Assembly (NCBI GenBank): GCA_039028635.1
Contig: JBCCHV010000014.1
Span: forward strand, 1-64,000
Reading direction: 5' to 3'
From: Acidobacteriota bacterium
GTDB taxonomy: Bacteria > Acidobacteriota > Thermoanaerobaculia > Multivoradales > JBCCEF01
DNA: 64,000 nt
Shown: positions 52,818 through 62,300 of the stretch, piece by piece
Position numbering within the stretch: the first letter of the stretch is position 1
Layout of the letters: each line of letters opens with the position of its first letter
Program-made: the position numbers and the translations under genes
Notes under the pieces: model-generated
What the model was told of the DNA's origin: nothing
The model's input: the letters and a program-made list of their open reading frames with translations, nothing else
Database searches by the model: none

Positions 52818-53180
52818 ATGACCGACCTTCAATCCATCACCGTCACCGTGTCCCTGAGCCATGAGCCTCGCTCCAACAACTCCAAGCGCCAGGTCTCCCA
52901 AACCCGCTTCCAGAGCCAGCTTTTCTCGAACGTCACCGTTCGCGATGAATCGGACGGCTGCCGCACCGTCATCGAGAACGCCGCCGCCACCCTCGAGGGC
53001 AGCGGCGCCGATGGCAGCAAGCTGATCGTCAACGCGGAGCAGAATCCCAATCTGGTGGTCAACCGCTGCTACCGCATTCAGGGCGACCCCGACCTCGACG
53101 ACTCGGCCCGCTTCGAGGATTCCCAGGATCCCGGCGTGTTCAATTTCGTGGTCGACAATTCGTCTTGCCCCGGCTGCTGA
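52818..53180 (+). CDS. Small beta-rich acidic protein, unknown
   Basis: The 120-residue protein starts at ATG 52818 behind CAGGAGGG. It lacks a signal peptide. It is polar and beta-rich (QSITVTVSLSHEPRSNNSKR, SQLFSNVTVRDESDGCRTVI) with an acidic middle and a C-terminus ending in SSCPGC. Four cysteines could bind metal or form disulfides. I recognise no family. It is the last unexplained gene of the R-body region. Confidence 0.68.
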   Translation: MTDLQSITVTVSLSHEPRSNNSKRQVSQTRFQSQLFSNVTVRDESDGCRTVIENAAATLEGSGADGSKLIVNAEQNPNLVVNRCYRIQGDPDLDDSARFEDSQDPGVFNFVVDNSSCPGC

Positions 53181-53321
53181 TTCGGAGCCTCGACGAGCCC
53201 GAGGCAGCGAGCGCAGAAGGGCCGAGCGGGCATCCGCCCGCGGCGGTGGAAACATCGAGGCGAGGCCAAACGTAGGGTCCGACGAGGGCCACTTCGGCCC
53301 TCGCGACGGAAAGGAGAACTC

Positions 53322-53522
53322 ATGGCCCTCTATCGCTCGACGGACGACAAAGTCCTGGCCGGCGTGTGCGGCGGTATCGCTCGTTGGCTGGGTTGGAATC
53401 CGACCTTCGTCCGGATCGCCTACGTGCTGCTCTCGGTCTGCTCGGCCACCTTCCCCGGCATCCTGGTCTACTTGATCCTGTGGCTGGTCACGCCGCAGGA
53501 CTCCCAGCGGGTCATGGCCTGA
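53322..53522 (+). CDS. PspC-domain protein
   Basis: A 66-residue protein reads LYRSTDDKVLAGVCGGIARW, then WNPTFVRIAYVLLSVCSATF and a membrane helix ending in ILVYLILWLVTPQ. This is the whole PspC domain, a small inner-membrane module linked to phage-shock and envelope stress control. ATG 53322 follows GGAAAGGAG. No other psp gene is near. Confidence 0.95.
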   Translation: MALYRSTDDKVLAGVCGGIARWLGWNPTFVRIAYVLLSVCSATFPGILVYLILWLVTPQDSQRVMA

Positions 53523-53528
53523 TCGCCG

Positions 53529-54419
53529 TCACCGGGCTGGCGGGCCTGCAGTCGCTTCCTCGTCCTCCGGTGGCTCCCAGACCTCGTCGTCGTCGTCGAA
53601 GGGCGGCAGGTTGGGTTGCTTGCCGCGGGCGGCGTTGACCCGCCAGCCCCACAGAATGGCCCACTTCATGTAGGTGCCGTAGGCCTGCAGCATGCAAAAC
53701 ACCAGGCCGTGCATGCCATCGAGGAAGCCTCCCTGCAAAATGTAGGTGCGGAAAAATCGCCAGACGGAGCGTCCCCAGACCTGCACGAACCCTGACTTCC
53801 GCCCATCGCGCCAGCCCTGGGCGGCGCCCCACACGCTGTACTTGACGATCCGCAGGATGTACTCGTCGAGCTTGTCCACCATGTAGTGCTGCATGGCGTT
53901 CTTGAGGATCGGCGCCGGCCCTTCGGTGGTCATGTCGGCATGCACCCGACGGTTGGGGTAGCGCGCCGTCCCCTTGCGAATCAGCCGCACCACGCGGTCG
54001 TGCTGCCAACCCGAGAAGCGAATCACCTTGTCCAAGAAGTAGACCCGCCGAGTGATCGTGTAGGCGTTGTACTTCGGACCCTTGGCGAGGATGCCCTCGA
54101 GCTCCGCCTGCAAGGCCGGAGTGCAGCGCTCGTCGGCGTCGAAGATCAGGATCCAGTCATGCTCCACCTGATCCATCGCCCAGTTCTTCTGCGACGCCGA
54201 GCCGTAATAGGTGCGCTGATGGAAGCGCACCTGCTCGTAGCCGCGGACGATTTCCGGCGTGCGGTCGGTGGAAAAGGAGTCGACGACGAAGATCTCGTCG
54301 CACCAGAGGAGCGAATCGATGCAACCGGCGATGTTCGCCTCTTCGTTGAAGGTGGTGATGATCGCCGAAACGGCGGGTCGCTGGGGCGACGCGGCGCCCT
54401 CTTTCTGATTCTGTGACAT
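53529..54419 (-). CDS. Family 2 glycosyltransferase
   Basis: The 296-residue protein has the GT-A fold motifs SAIITTFNEEANIAGCIDSL, IFVVDSFSTDRTPEIVRGYE and the DxD-type LIFDADERCTPAL. RYPNRRVHADMTTEG and the hydrophobic C-terminal segment (ILQGGFLDGMHGLVFCMLQA) resemble WaaE/KdtX-like glycosyltransferases of lipopolysaccharide core. It probably adds a sugar at the inner membrane. It is monocistronic, convergent with the pspC gene. Confidence 0.92.
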   Translation of the reverse strand: MSQNQKEGAASPQRPAVSAIITTFNEEANIAGCIDSLLWCDEIFVVDSFSTDRTPEIVRGYEQVRFHQRTYYGSASQKNWAMDQVEHDWILIFDADERCTPALQAELEGILAKGPKYNAYTITRRVYFLDKVIRFSGWQHDRVVRLIRKGTARYPNRRVHADMTTEGPAPILKNAMQHYMVDKLDEYILRIVKYSVWGAAQGWRDGRKSGFVQVWGRSVWRFFRTYILQGGFLDGMHGLVFCMLQAYGTYMKWAILWGWRVNAARGKQPNLPPFDDDDEVWEPPEDEEATAGPPAR

Positions 54420-54617
54420 CGCAATCCCCCTCCTCGGGGGCCGATCCTATCGCGCTCGCCGGGCCTTCGAAACCGTTCCCGCCGACGCCGACTCGACAGT
54501 CCACCATCACCGCCGAAGGAACCACCTCGCCCCTTGCCGACGGCGCTTTTCGAGAGTCCCTCCGGAGGCTCGACGGGGCCTCCCGGCGGCGGCCGACGGA
54601 TCGGATAGGATCTGTTG

Positions 54618-55154
54618 GTGAATCCGCCGACCACACCCGCCCTGGGCCGCCAGTTCCGGCGCATCGTCACCCAGTCGGATCACCTGATCGCCATTCTCGA
54701 TGGCGCCGGCCCGGCGATCGATGCTCGCCAGCAGAGAGTTTCCGCCTGGAATGTGGCGCAGCATCTCGAGCATCTCGGCATCACCGGTAGCCTGACCCTC
54801 GACACCATCGACTCGCTGCTCGGCGGCAACGGCCACCCTCAGGGCAGTCCCAGCACCATGGGGCGGCTGGTGCTCCTGAGCGGCAGGATTCCGCGCGGCC
54901 GCGGCAAGGCACGGCCGGAGTGGTTTCCGGGTGACGGCGGTCGCGAGGCGGCCCGTCAGCGGCTCGAAGCCTACCGCCTGCGGCTGCCGGCCCTCGAAGC
55001 TGATCTGCCGCGCATCGCGGACAGCCGGCAGGCCAGTCGCCACGCCGTATTGGGCTACTTCAATGCCCGCCAATGGCTGCGCTTTCTCGCCATTCACCAG
55101 CAACACCACCTGCGCATCATCGCCGACATCGGCAGCGCCGTCGCAAGGAGCTGA
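54618..55154 (+). CDS. DinB/DUF1569-like protein
   Basis: The protein (about 178 aa) is a four-helix bundle of the DinB-like superfamily, with metal-binding histidines in WNVAQHLEHLGI and FLAIHQQHHLRII. Relatives include damage-inducible DinB, bacillithiol transferases and other metal-dependent hydrolases; the substrate is unknown. The start is GTG 54618, seven bases after AGGA; TTG 54615 is the other option. The SCP2 gene follows by one base. Confidence 0.85.
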   Translation: MNPPTTPALGRQFRRIVTQSDHLIAILDGAGPAIDARQQRVSAWNVAQHLEHLGITGSLTLDTIDSLLGGNGHPQGSPSTMGRLVLLSGRIPRGRGKARPEWFPGDGGREAARQRLEAYRLRLPALEADLPRIADSRQASRHAVLGYFNARQWLRFLAIHQQHHLRIIADIGSAVARS

Positions 55155-55155
55155 C

Positions 55156-55572
55156 GTGTCACCGGACGTTTTTTCGCAAGCCTGGATCGCCGAGTGGGGC
55201 GACGAGCTCAACAGCAGCGACGCCTATCGCGCCGCGGCCGCCGCCTGGGAGGGCTCGATCCTGTTCATCATGGCCTTGCCGACGGGCGAAGAGCGGCTGG
55301 CCTTCCTCGATCTCTGGCATGGCGACTGCCGGGCCGCCCGGGTCGCCTCGCAGCAGGACACCGGCGACGCCGCCTTCATCCTGCGCGCCACGGATCACGA
55401 CTGGCAGCGGGTTCTCAGCGGCGACATCGAGCCCATCTGGGCGATGATGTCGGGCAAGCTCAAGCTCGAGCGCGGCCGCACCGCCCAACTGGTTCCCCAC
55501 GCCAAAGCCGCCCAGGAGCTCGTCGCCGCCGCGCGCCGCGTCGATGCCCGCCGCCAGGAGTCCAGCCCATGA
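55156..55572 (+). CDS. SCP2 sterol-binding-domain-like protein
   Basis: The 138-residue protein starts at GTG 55156 behind AAGGAG. It has the SCP2-like pattern: FIMALPTGEERLAFLDLWHG, then AAFILRATDHDWQRVLSGDI and MMSGKLKLERGRTAQL. This fold binds lipids or acyl chains. It directly precedes and overlaps the R2lox gene by 4 bp, and SCP2-like proteins are plausible lipid carriers for an oxidase that binds a long fatty acid. That link is inference. Confidence 0.87.
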   Translation: MSPDVFSQAWIAEWGDELNSSDAYRAAAAAWEGSILFIMALPTGEERLAFLDLWHGDCRAARVASQQDTGDAAFILRATDHDWQRVLSGDIEPIWAMMSGKLKLERGRTAQLVPHAKAAQELVAAARRVDARRQESSP

Positions 55573-56459
55573 CCCCAGAACGCACCTTTCAGACCACCAG
55601 CCCGCGAGGCCTCGATCATCGCCTGCCGCCGATGCGCCTGTGGCAGAAGGCGAAACGCCACGGTATCTGGAATCCGGCGGACATCGACTTTCGGCGCGAC
55701 GCCGAGGACTGGCGACGCTTGTCCGAGGACGAGCGCGATGTGCTGCTGCGGCTGACCTCTCTGTTCCAGGCCGGCGAAGAATCCGTCGCCCTCGACCTGC
55801 TGCCGCTGATCCAGGTGGTGGCCCGGGAAGGTCGGCTCGAAGAGGAGATGTTCCTGGCGGCTTTCCTGTGGGAAGAGGCCAAGCATGTCGAGCTCTTCCG
55901 GCGTTTCCTCGACGAGGTCGCCGACGAGCACACGGACCTGTCGCGCTACCACACGCCGAGCTATCGCACCATCTTCTACAACGAGCTGCCGCAGGCTCTG
56001 CAGCGCCTCGAGCAGGACCCGTCGCCGGAGTCCCAGGCCTGCGCCTCGGTGACCTACAACATCATCGTCGAAGGGGTGCTCGCCGAAACCGGCTACCGGG
56101 GATACCACGACATTCTCGAGCGCCACGACTTGATGCCCGGCATGCGCCAGGCGGTGGGGCACCTCAAGCGCGACGAGTCACGCCACCTGGCCTATGGCGT
56201 GTACCTGCTGTCGCGTCTCGTCGCCGAGCACGGCGACTCCGTGTGGCGCGCCATCGAGCAGCGCATGGGCGAGCTGCTGCCGCCGGCCCTCGGCATCATT
56301 CCGGAGGCCTTCGCCAGCTACGAGGTGATGCCCTTCGGTCTCCAGCTCGACGACTTCACGGACTTCGCCCTCGGCCAGTTCCAGCGCCGCATGGCCCGCA
56401 TCGAGAAGGCCCGGGAGCAGACCCTTGCCCAGGTCTGCAACAGCGAACTCTCCGAGTGA
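55569..56459 (+). CDS. R2-like ligand-binding oxidase (R2lox)
   Basis: This 296-residue ferritin-like protein has KRHGIWNPADIDF and four helices with metal ligands in GEESVALDL, EEAKHVELF, NIIVEGVLAE and RDESRHLAYG. The Val in EESV and the Tyr in VTYNIIVEG are at the positions that form the Val-Tyr ether crosslink in R2lox. R2lox uses a Mn/Fe centre and binds a fatty acid; the in vivo reaction is not settled. ATG 55569 overlaps the SCP2 stop. The cluster DinB-SCP2-R2lox-acyltransferase suggests lipid chemistry. Confidence 0.92.
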   Translation: MTPERTFQTTSPRGLDHRLPPMRLWQKAKRHGIWNPADIDFRRDAEDWRRLSEDERDVLLRLTSLFQAGEESVALDLLPLIQVVAREGRLEEEMFLAAFLWEEAKHVELFRRFLDEVADEHTDLSRYHTPSYRTIFYNELPQALQRLEQDPSPESQACASVTYNIIVEGVLAETGYRGYHDILERHDLMPGMRQAVGHLKRDESRHLAYGVYLLSRLVAEHGDSVWRAIEQRMGELLPPALGIIPEAFASYEVMPFGLQLDDFTDFALGQFQRRMARIEKAREQTLAQVCNSELSE

Positions 56460-57172
56460 GGGCGCTCTTCACCTTCAGCTTTCTGGTGATGCTGCGCCTC
56501 GTCTCGGGGCTGCTCTTCCGGGTCGACCTGAAGCGCGTCGGCGAGATTCCGCCGGGCGACCCCTGGCAGGGCCTGCGGGTGGTGGCGATCCTCAACCACA
56601 CCAGCCTCTACGAGCCGATCTTCGCCGGCGGCGTGCCGCTACGGTTCCTCCGCCGCCTCGCCGATCACGGCGTCATCCCGATCGCCGCCAAGACCATAGA
56701 TCGGCCGATCACCGGCCGCTTCTTCCGCGCCCTCGCCGCCCACGTGGTGTCGATCAGCCGTCAGCGGGACGAAACCTGGAGCGCGGTGCTCGGCAAGATC
56801 GACGATCCCAAGGCGATGGTGGCGCTGCTGCCGGAAGGCCGCATGAAGCGCGCCAACGGCCTCGACTCGAAGGGTCGTCCGATGACAGTCCGCGGCGGCA
56901 TCGCCGACATTCTCCAGGCGGTTCCGAAAGGCCGCCTGCTGCTCGCCTACAGCCTCGGCCTGCACCATGTCCAGGTTCCGGGACAACGGCTGCCGCGGCT
57001 GTTCCAGAAGATCCGTATGCGGCTCGAAGTGCTCGAGATCGCCGACTACCGCGCCGAGCTCGAGGCGATCGCCCCCAACGGCGACTTTCGCGCCGCCGTC
57101 ATCGCCGATCTGACCCGGCGACGGGACCTCTACTGCAACGAGTCCTCGGACATCGTCGAGCAGCCGCTCTAG
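56456..57172 (+). CDS. PlsC-like acyltransferase
   Basis: The 238-residue protein starts at a GTG overlapping the R2lox stop (GTGA). It has an N-terminal hydrophobic helix (LFTFSFLVMLRLVSGLLF) and acyltransferase motifs: the first reads AILNHTSLYEP, an H-x4-E in place of the usual H-x4-D, and LLPEGRMKRANG resembles the FPEGTRS motif. It probably transfers an acyl group to a glycerol phosphate or related lipid. The altered catalytic motif leaves activity uncertain. It may use the product of R2lox or supply its ligand. Confidence 0.82.
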   Translation: MRALFTFSFLVMLRLVSGLLFRVDLKRVGEIPPGDPWQGLRVVAILNHTSLYEPIFAGGVPLRFLRRLADHGVIPIAAKTIDRPITGRFFRALAAHVVSISRQRDETWSAVLGKIDDPKAMVALLPEGRMKRANGLDSKGRPMTVRGGIADILQAVPKGRLLLAYSLGLHHVQVPGQRLPRLFQKIRMRLEVLEIADYRAELEAIAPNGDFRAAVIADLTRRRDLYCNESSDIVEQPL

Positions 57173-57290
57173 AGCGCCGCAACGACCGGCCCGGGCGGGG
57201 TTGGCAAGCAACCGGGAGCATGCGAACATTCCCGGCTCGAAACTTTCTTTTCCGTCCGCTTGCCGCGGACGTCGACCCAGGAGCCCTCCG

Positions 57291-59117
57291 ATGGCCAAGT
57301 CGAGCCAACTCGCCCAGGACCGCCTCTACGAAATCCGCCACAGCGCCGCCCACGTGCTGGCCCAGGCGGTTCTCGAGCTCTACCCACAAGCCCGTCTCGG
57401 CATCGGTCCCCCGACCGACAACGGCTTCTACTACGACTTCGACCTCGGCCAGGACGAAGACGGCAAGCCGATCTCCTTCTCGCCCGAGGATCTCGCGGCG
57501 ATCGAGAAGGGGATGAAGCGCATCATCGGCGGCCGCCACGACTTCGAGCGCCGGGTGGTGAGCGCCGACGAAGCCTCCGAGCTGTTCGCCGATCAGCCCT
57601 ACAAGGTCGAGCTGATCGCGGGCCTGGCGAGCGGCGAGGTCGACGAAGACGGCAATGAGATCGAGGCCGCTCCGGAGATCACCACCTTCCGGCAGGACTC
57701 CTTCGAAGACCTCTGCCGCGGCCCTCATGTCGAGCACACCGGCAAGATCCCGGTCGATGCCTTCAAGCTGATGTCGATCGCCGGGGCCTACTGGCGCGGC
57801 GACGAGGCCAACCCGATGATGCAGCGCATCTACGGCACCGCCTGGACCAACAAGAAGGAGCTCCGTCGCCACCTCGACCTCCTCGAGGAAGCCAAGAAGC
57901 GCGACCACCGCAAGATCGGCAAGGACCTCGACATCTTCACCTTCGACGACGAGGTCGGCCCCGGCCTGCCCCTCTGGCTGCCCAACGGCGGCATCCTGAT
58001 CGACGAGCTCGAGAAGCTCGCCAAGGAGCTCGAGTTCAAGGCCGGCTACGAGCGGGTGCGCACGCCGCACCTCACCAAGGAGAGCCTGTTCCACAAGAGC
58101 GGCCACCTGCCGTACTACGCCGAGAGCATGTATCCGCCGATGGAAATGGACGGCTTCAACTACTACATCAAGCCGATGAACTGCCCCTTCCATCACAAGA
58201 TCTTCGGCAGTCGGCCGCGCAGCTACCGCGACCTGCCGTTGCGCCTGGCGGAGTACGGCACCTGCTACCGCTATGAGAAGAGCGGCGAGCTCTTCGGCCT
58301 GATGCGAGTGCGCTCCCTGCAGATGAACGACGCCCACATCTACTGCACCGAGGAGCAGTTCGAGAGCGAGTTCATGGCGGTGATCGACATGTACCAGGAG
58401 TACTTCCGCCTGTTCGAGATCGAGAGCCACTTCATGCGCCTGTCGACCCACCACAGGAAGGGCCTGGGCAAGAAGTACGTCGACAACCAGCGCCTGTGGG
58501 AGAAGACCGAGGACATGGTGCGCCGCGCCATGGAAGCGGGTGGCGTGCCCTTCGTCGAGGTCGCCGACGAGGCGGCCTTCTACGGCCCCAAGATCGACGT
58601 TCAGATCAAGAGCGCCATCGGCAAGGAGTTCACCCTCGCCACCAACCAGGTCGACTTCGCCCAGCCGGAGCGCTTCGAGCTCGAGTACATCACCGGCGAG
58701 GGCGGTGCCGCCACCCCGCTCTGCATCCACCGGGCACCGCTCTCCACCCACGAGCGCCTGGTCGGCTTCCTGATCGAGCACTATGCCGGCGCCTTCCCGC
58801 TCTGGCTGGCGCCGCAGCAGGTTCGCCTGGTGCCGATCTCGGACAGCCACAACGAGTATGCCGAGAAGGTCGTCGCGGAGCTCCGCGGGGCCGGCATCCG
58901 GGCCGACTCGGATCTCGCCTCGGAGCGCATGAACGCCAAGATCCGCAAGGCCCAGCTCGCCAAGATTCCCTACATGCTGGTGGTCGGAGACCGCGAGATG
59001 GAGGAAGGCACGGTGGCGGTCCGCAAGCGCGACGGCTCGCGCCAGAACGGCGTCCCGGTGGCCGAGCTCCAGGCCGACCTGCTGAGCCGCATCGCCGAGC
59101 GCAGCGCCGGTCTCTGA
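57291..59117 (+). CDS. thrS: Threonyl-tRNA synthetase lacking the TGS domain
   Basis: The 608-residue enzyme starts at ATG 57291 and begins directly with the editing domain (YEIRHSAAHVLAQAVLELYP) whose HxxxH and CRGPH motifs are intact. The usual N-terminal TGS domain of about 65 residues is absent. The class II core has motif 2 (GTCYRYEKSGELFGLMRVRS), the zinc ligand Cys in MNCPFHHK and motif 3 near AGAFPLWLAPQQ, followed by the HGTP anticodon domain. TGS-less ThrRS is known from some phyla. A strong terminator follows. Confidence 0.95.
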   Translation: MAKSSQLAQDRLYEIRHSAAHVLAQAVLELYPQARLGIGPPTDNGFYYDFDLGQDEDGKPISFSPEDLAAIEKGMKRIIGGRHDFERRVVSADEASELFADQPYKVELIAGLASGEVDEDGNEIEAAPEITTFRQDSFEDLCRGPHVEHTGKIPVDAFKLMSIAGAYWRGDEANPMMQRIYGTAWTNKKELRRHLDLLEEAKKRDHRKIGKDLDIFTFDDEVGPGLPLWLPNGGILIDELEKLAKELEFKAGYERVRTPHLTKESLFHKSGHLPYYAESMYPPMEMDGFNYYIKPMNCPFHHKIFGSRPRSYRDLPLRLAEYGTCYRYEKSGELFGLMRVRSLQMNDAHIYCTEEQFESEFMAVIDMYQEYFRLFEIESHFMRLSTHHRKGLGKKYVDNQRLWEKTEDMVRRAMEAGGVPFVEVADEAAFYGPKIDVQIKSAIGKEFTLATNQVDFAQPERFELEYITGEGGAATPLCIHRAPLSTHERLVGFLIEHYAGAFPLWLAPQQVRLVPISDSHNEYAEKVVAELRGAGIRADSDLASERMNAKIRKAQLAKIPYMLVVGDREMEEGTVAVRKRDGSRQNGVPVAELQADLLSRIAERSAGL

Positions 59118-59142
59118 GCGGCCGCCCGATCCGGTCGCGGAG

Positions 59143-59174
59143 AAGCCCGCTCTCCCCCCGGAGAGCGGGCTTTT
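59143..59174 (+). terminator. Rho-independent terminator after thrS
   Basis: AAGCCCGCTCTCC (59143-59155) pairs with GGAGAGCGGGCTT (59160-59172), then TT. It lies 26 bp after the stop codon. Confidence 0.9.
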
Positions 59175-59344
59175 GCTGTCTTCAGCGCCTCTATCTCCAG
59201 GAACGGTTCAAGCCTCGGCCCTGGAGCCCAACCTCGAGCTGCTGAGCTGAAGTAAACCCATACACACACGGAGTGCACCTTCAGGCGTCACATCCATGAG
59301 ACCAGCCTCGCGGCTGGTCACTTCTTGCCAAGGAGACCTGATCC

Positions 59345-62300
59345 ATGACCCGAAGATCCACTCTCGCAGCAGTCCTGATGGCTGCCTTCCTTCTCTCCGC
59401 CGGCTCCCAGGTGCTCGGCCAGGGCCCTGTCATCTGGATTCAGCACCGCCATAGTCCGGTTCTCGACGTGGCCTCCCGCTCCCTTTCCATCGTCCCGGTT
59501 TCGCCAACAACGAGCCAGGTCATCGTGCAAGGGACCGTCTATCTGGCCGAGGCCGGCGGTCTCGATTACATCTCCTGCGATCCCCGCTTCAATGTTCAAA
59601 GCCTCAGTCCGGACACCTGGGATCAGCTCGAATCTCACCCCTACGATTTCGAGTACATCTCGCCGCCCGTCGCCCCAGTCCAAACGGACGGTCAGTTCTT
59701 GACCTGCTCGATTGTCAACACGGTTGACAACTGCTACGTCGATGCCTTCGGTAACTTCCACAACAATGGCGTTTTCGCTCGCCTCGAAGGCGCCGCCTAC
59801 GACGGCCTCAACCCTCAAGAGACCTCGGCCTACACCACCACGGCATATCTGCCATGCACTCCGTCCTACAACCTCGAAATCGAGGCGATTGCGCCGGCCA
59901 ACTACACCATTTCGGTCTTGGTGCTGCAGAGTCTTCCCAACGGCGGGAACGCTCCTCCGATCCAAGCCACTTTGAACGCCGGCCCGCTACCCAACATCGA
60001 AGAGGTCGGTCCCTTGCTCGATGGCTCCCAGTTCGAGGTTCGCTACCGCGGCTCGACGGCGATCAACCCCAGCACCGGCAGGGATGCACTCTTCTGTGAG
60101 TTTTCGCCGGACTCGGGCCAGATCGAGTTCGGAAACCACCGAATCGATGGGTTCTGCTACTGCGTCGCAGGAGAGAATGAGGATGGCAGTTGCATCATTC
60201 CAGACGATTGCACCAACTTGGCCGGTGCGGAATCCGGCCTTGGCTGTGGCGAGCCCAATATTCCACATCCTCCGATCGAAGATACCTTTCACTTTCGCTA
60301 CTGGCTCGACCGCCTGCAATCTCTTCCCATATCACTGCAGAACATCGAAAACGTCTGGCGCAACCTGAGAAATCTCGAGTGCCGCACGGACTGCTTCACC
60401 ACCGAGCATCAAACCTGTAGCTGGGTGCTCTGCATCCCGAACCCGACGGCAGGAGCCAATGATCCTTGTGGTCAGGATCCCGACTATCCGAACCAAATGG
60501 AGGTCTGTACTGAAACCATCGACTGCAGTCCCGTTTGTCACGACACGGAGCGAGCCGCGGATAGCCCCTTCTGGGGCTCCAGCGGCTCGAGTCCGACCCT
60601 CGGCACCGGCGCCACGCTGAAGACCACCACCGCTTCTCGCTTCGGATCCACCGGTCCTGAGGGAGTCCAAATCGTCGACGACACCTACTTCGTCCTGGCC
60701 CGTGGGTTCGACCCCGATGGCCTCGCCGGATTCGCGGTTTTTGTCGATGGCTCACCGGTCAGCGCGGAATTTCGATCCGACATGGCGTCCGGCACGGCCC
60801 ATGCCCTCGTTATCGATACCTCGGATTTGAGCGAGGGGCTGCACGAGGTCGAGCTCGTCGTCATTGAAGACGAGTCCACTTTCTACACCCCGACCCACAC
60901 CAGAGTATCGATCTGGGTCGACCACAGTCCGCCATCGGCCGAGCCGGATCTGATGGTGACACGGCCTCACAATGGCAGCGAGGTTCCGTCCGGTTCTGAT
61001 GAAACGGTTCAATCGCCACCCACCACGGGCTCATCCTGGACCGGACGTTATCGCCTCGAAAACCGCGGTCAGCAAGACCTCGAGATCGAGACGGCCCGCA
61101 TCACCGGAGACTGCTGGTCTCTGTCGTCGCCGCCGCAGGCGGTGATTGCCGCCGGTCAGAGCAGCGACCTCGAGATCACCCTCGAATGCGGTCAGCCGGG
61201 CACCTACACGGGACAGCTCGAGCTGCACAGCAATGACCCGGATCTCGGCATCTATGAGCTGTCGATCACCGGCCAAGTCGTCCCCGAGCCGGGCCCCAAT
61301 CTCCGGGTCGAGCACTTCGTCACCGGCGAGATCATTCGGCCCGATTCGTCGTTCGATCTTCCCGGTGCCCAGCCGCAGCTCGGGAGTCGGCGAAGCTACA
61401 AGATCCGCGTCTCCAACACCGGCCAACAAACGTTGAGCATCTTCAACGCCGGCGCCTTGGTGAGCGGTCCCTGTTGGTCTCAGACTTCACGACCATCGTC
61501 CAGCCTGGCGCCCGGGGAATCGAGCCACTTCTGGGCAACCCTGGGAAAGGTCTGCGCGCTACCCGGGGCTTACACCGCCCAGATTCGAATCTCGTCGTCC
61601 GACCCAACGCCGGCCAGCTTCGAGTTCTCGATTTCCGGTCGAGTGCTTCCCGCAGCGGGCCCCGATCTTTGGATTTCCGAGGTGGGTGGAGGCGTCATCT
61701 ATCCGGTGAGTAATCCGGTCGTCTTCCCCAGCACCCAGACCGGAGCACCGGTGTGGAAGCTCTTCGAGATCGAGAACCGGGGGTCCGAGACCCTCACCAT
61801 CTCGAACCCCGGCAACTTCGTCCAGGGGATTGGCTACTCGCTGATCCAAGCACCGGCCGCCACCGTTCCAGCGGGAGGCTCGACCAGCTTCCGGGTTCGC
61901 CTGATGTCGAACACCGCCGGGACCTTCGCTGGCAGTGCAGAAATCGCCACCAACGATCCGGATCAGTCGGTCTTTTCGATCGGATTCCTCGGTACCGTCA
62001 GTGACCCTTCGGGTCCCCATCTCGTGGTCACCAGCAACGGCACCGAGATTCAAGACGGCGGCCTCTATTTGCTGCCTCCGGCGGTGCCCATGGGCACTTC
62101 GTCGCGTCAGTTCACGATCGAGAACCGAGGCAACTCGGCGCTGGTGATTCACCAACCGACCGACATCGTCTCGGGAGATCACTTCACCCTCATCGAGGCT
62201 CCCGACTCCACCGTGGCCGCTGGCGCGAGCACGACCTTCCGGGTCCAGCTCCGAAGTCCCACCGTGGGCGTTTACTCGGGCTTCGTCGAGATCTCGTCGA

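Noticed and set aside
57173-57290. T-box or other leader upstream of thrS
   Set aside because: The 118-bp spacer has no T-box consensus or antiterminator fold that I can see.
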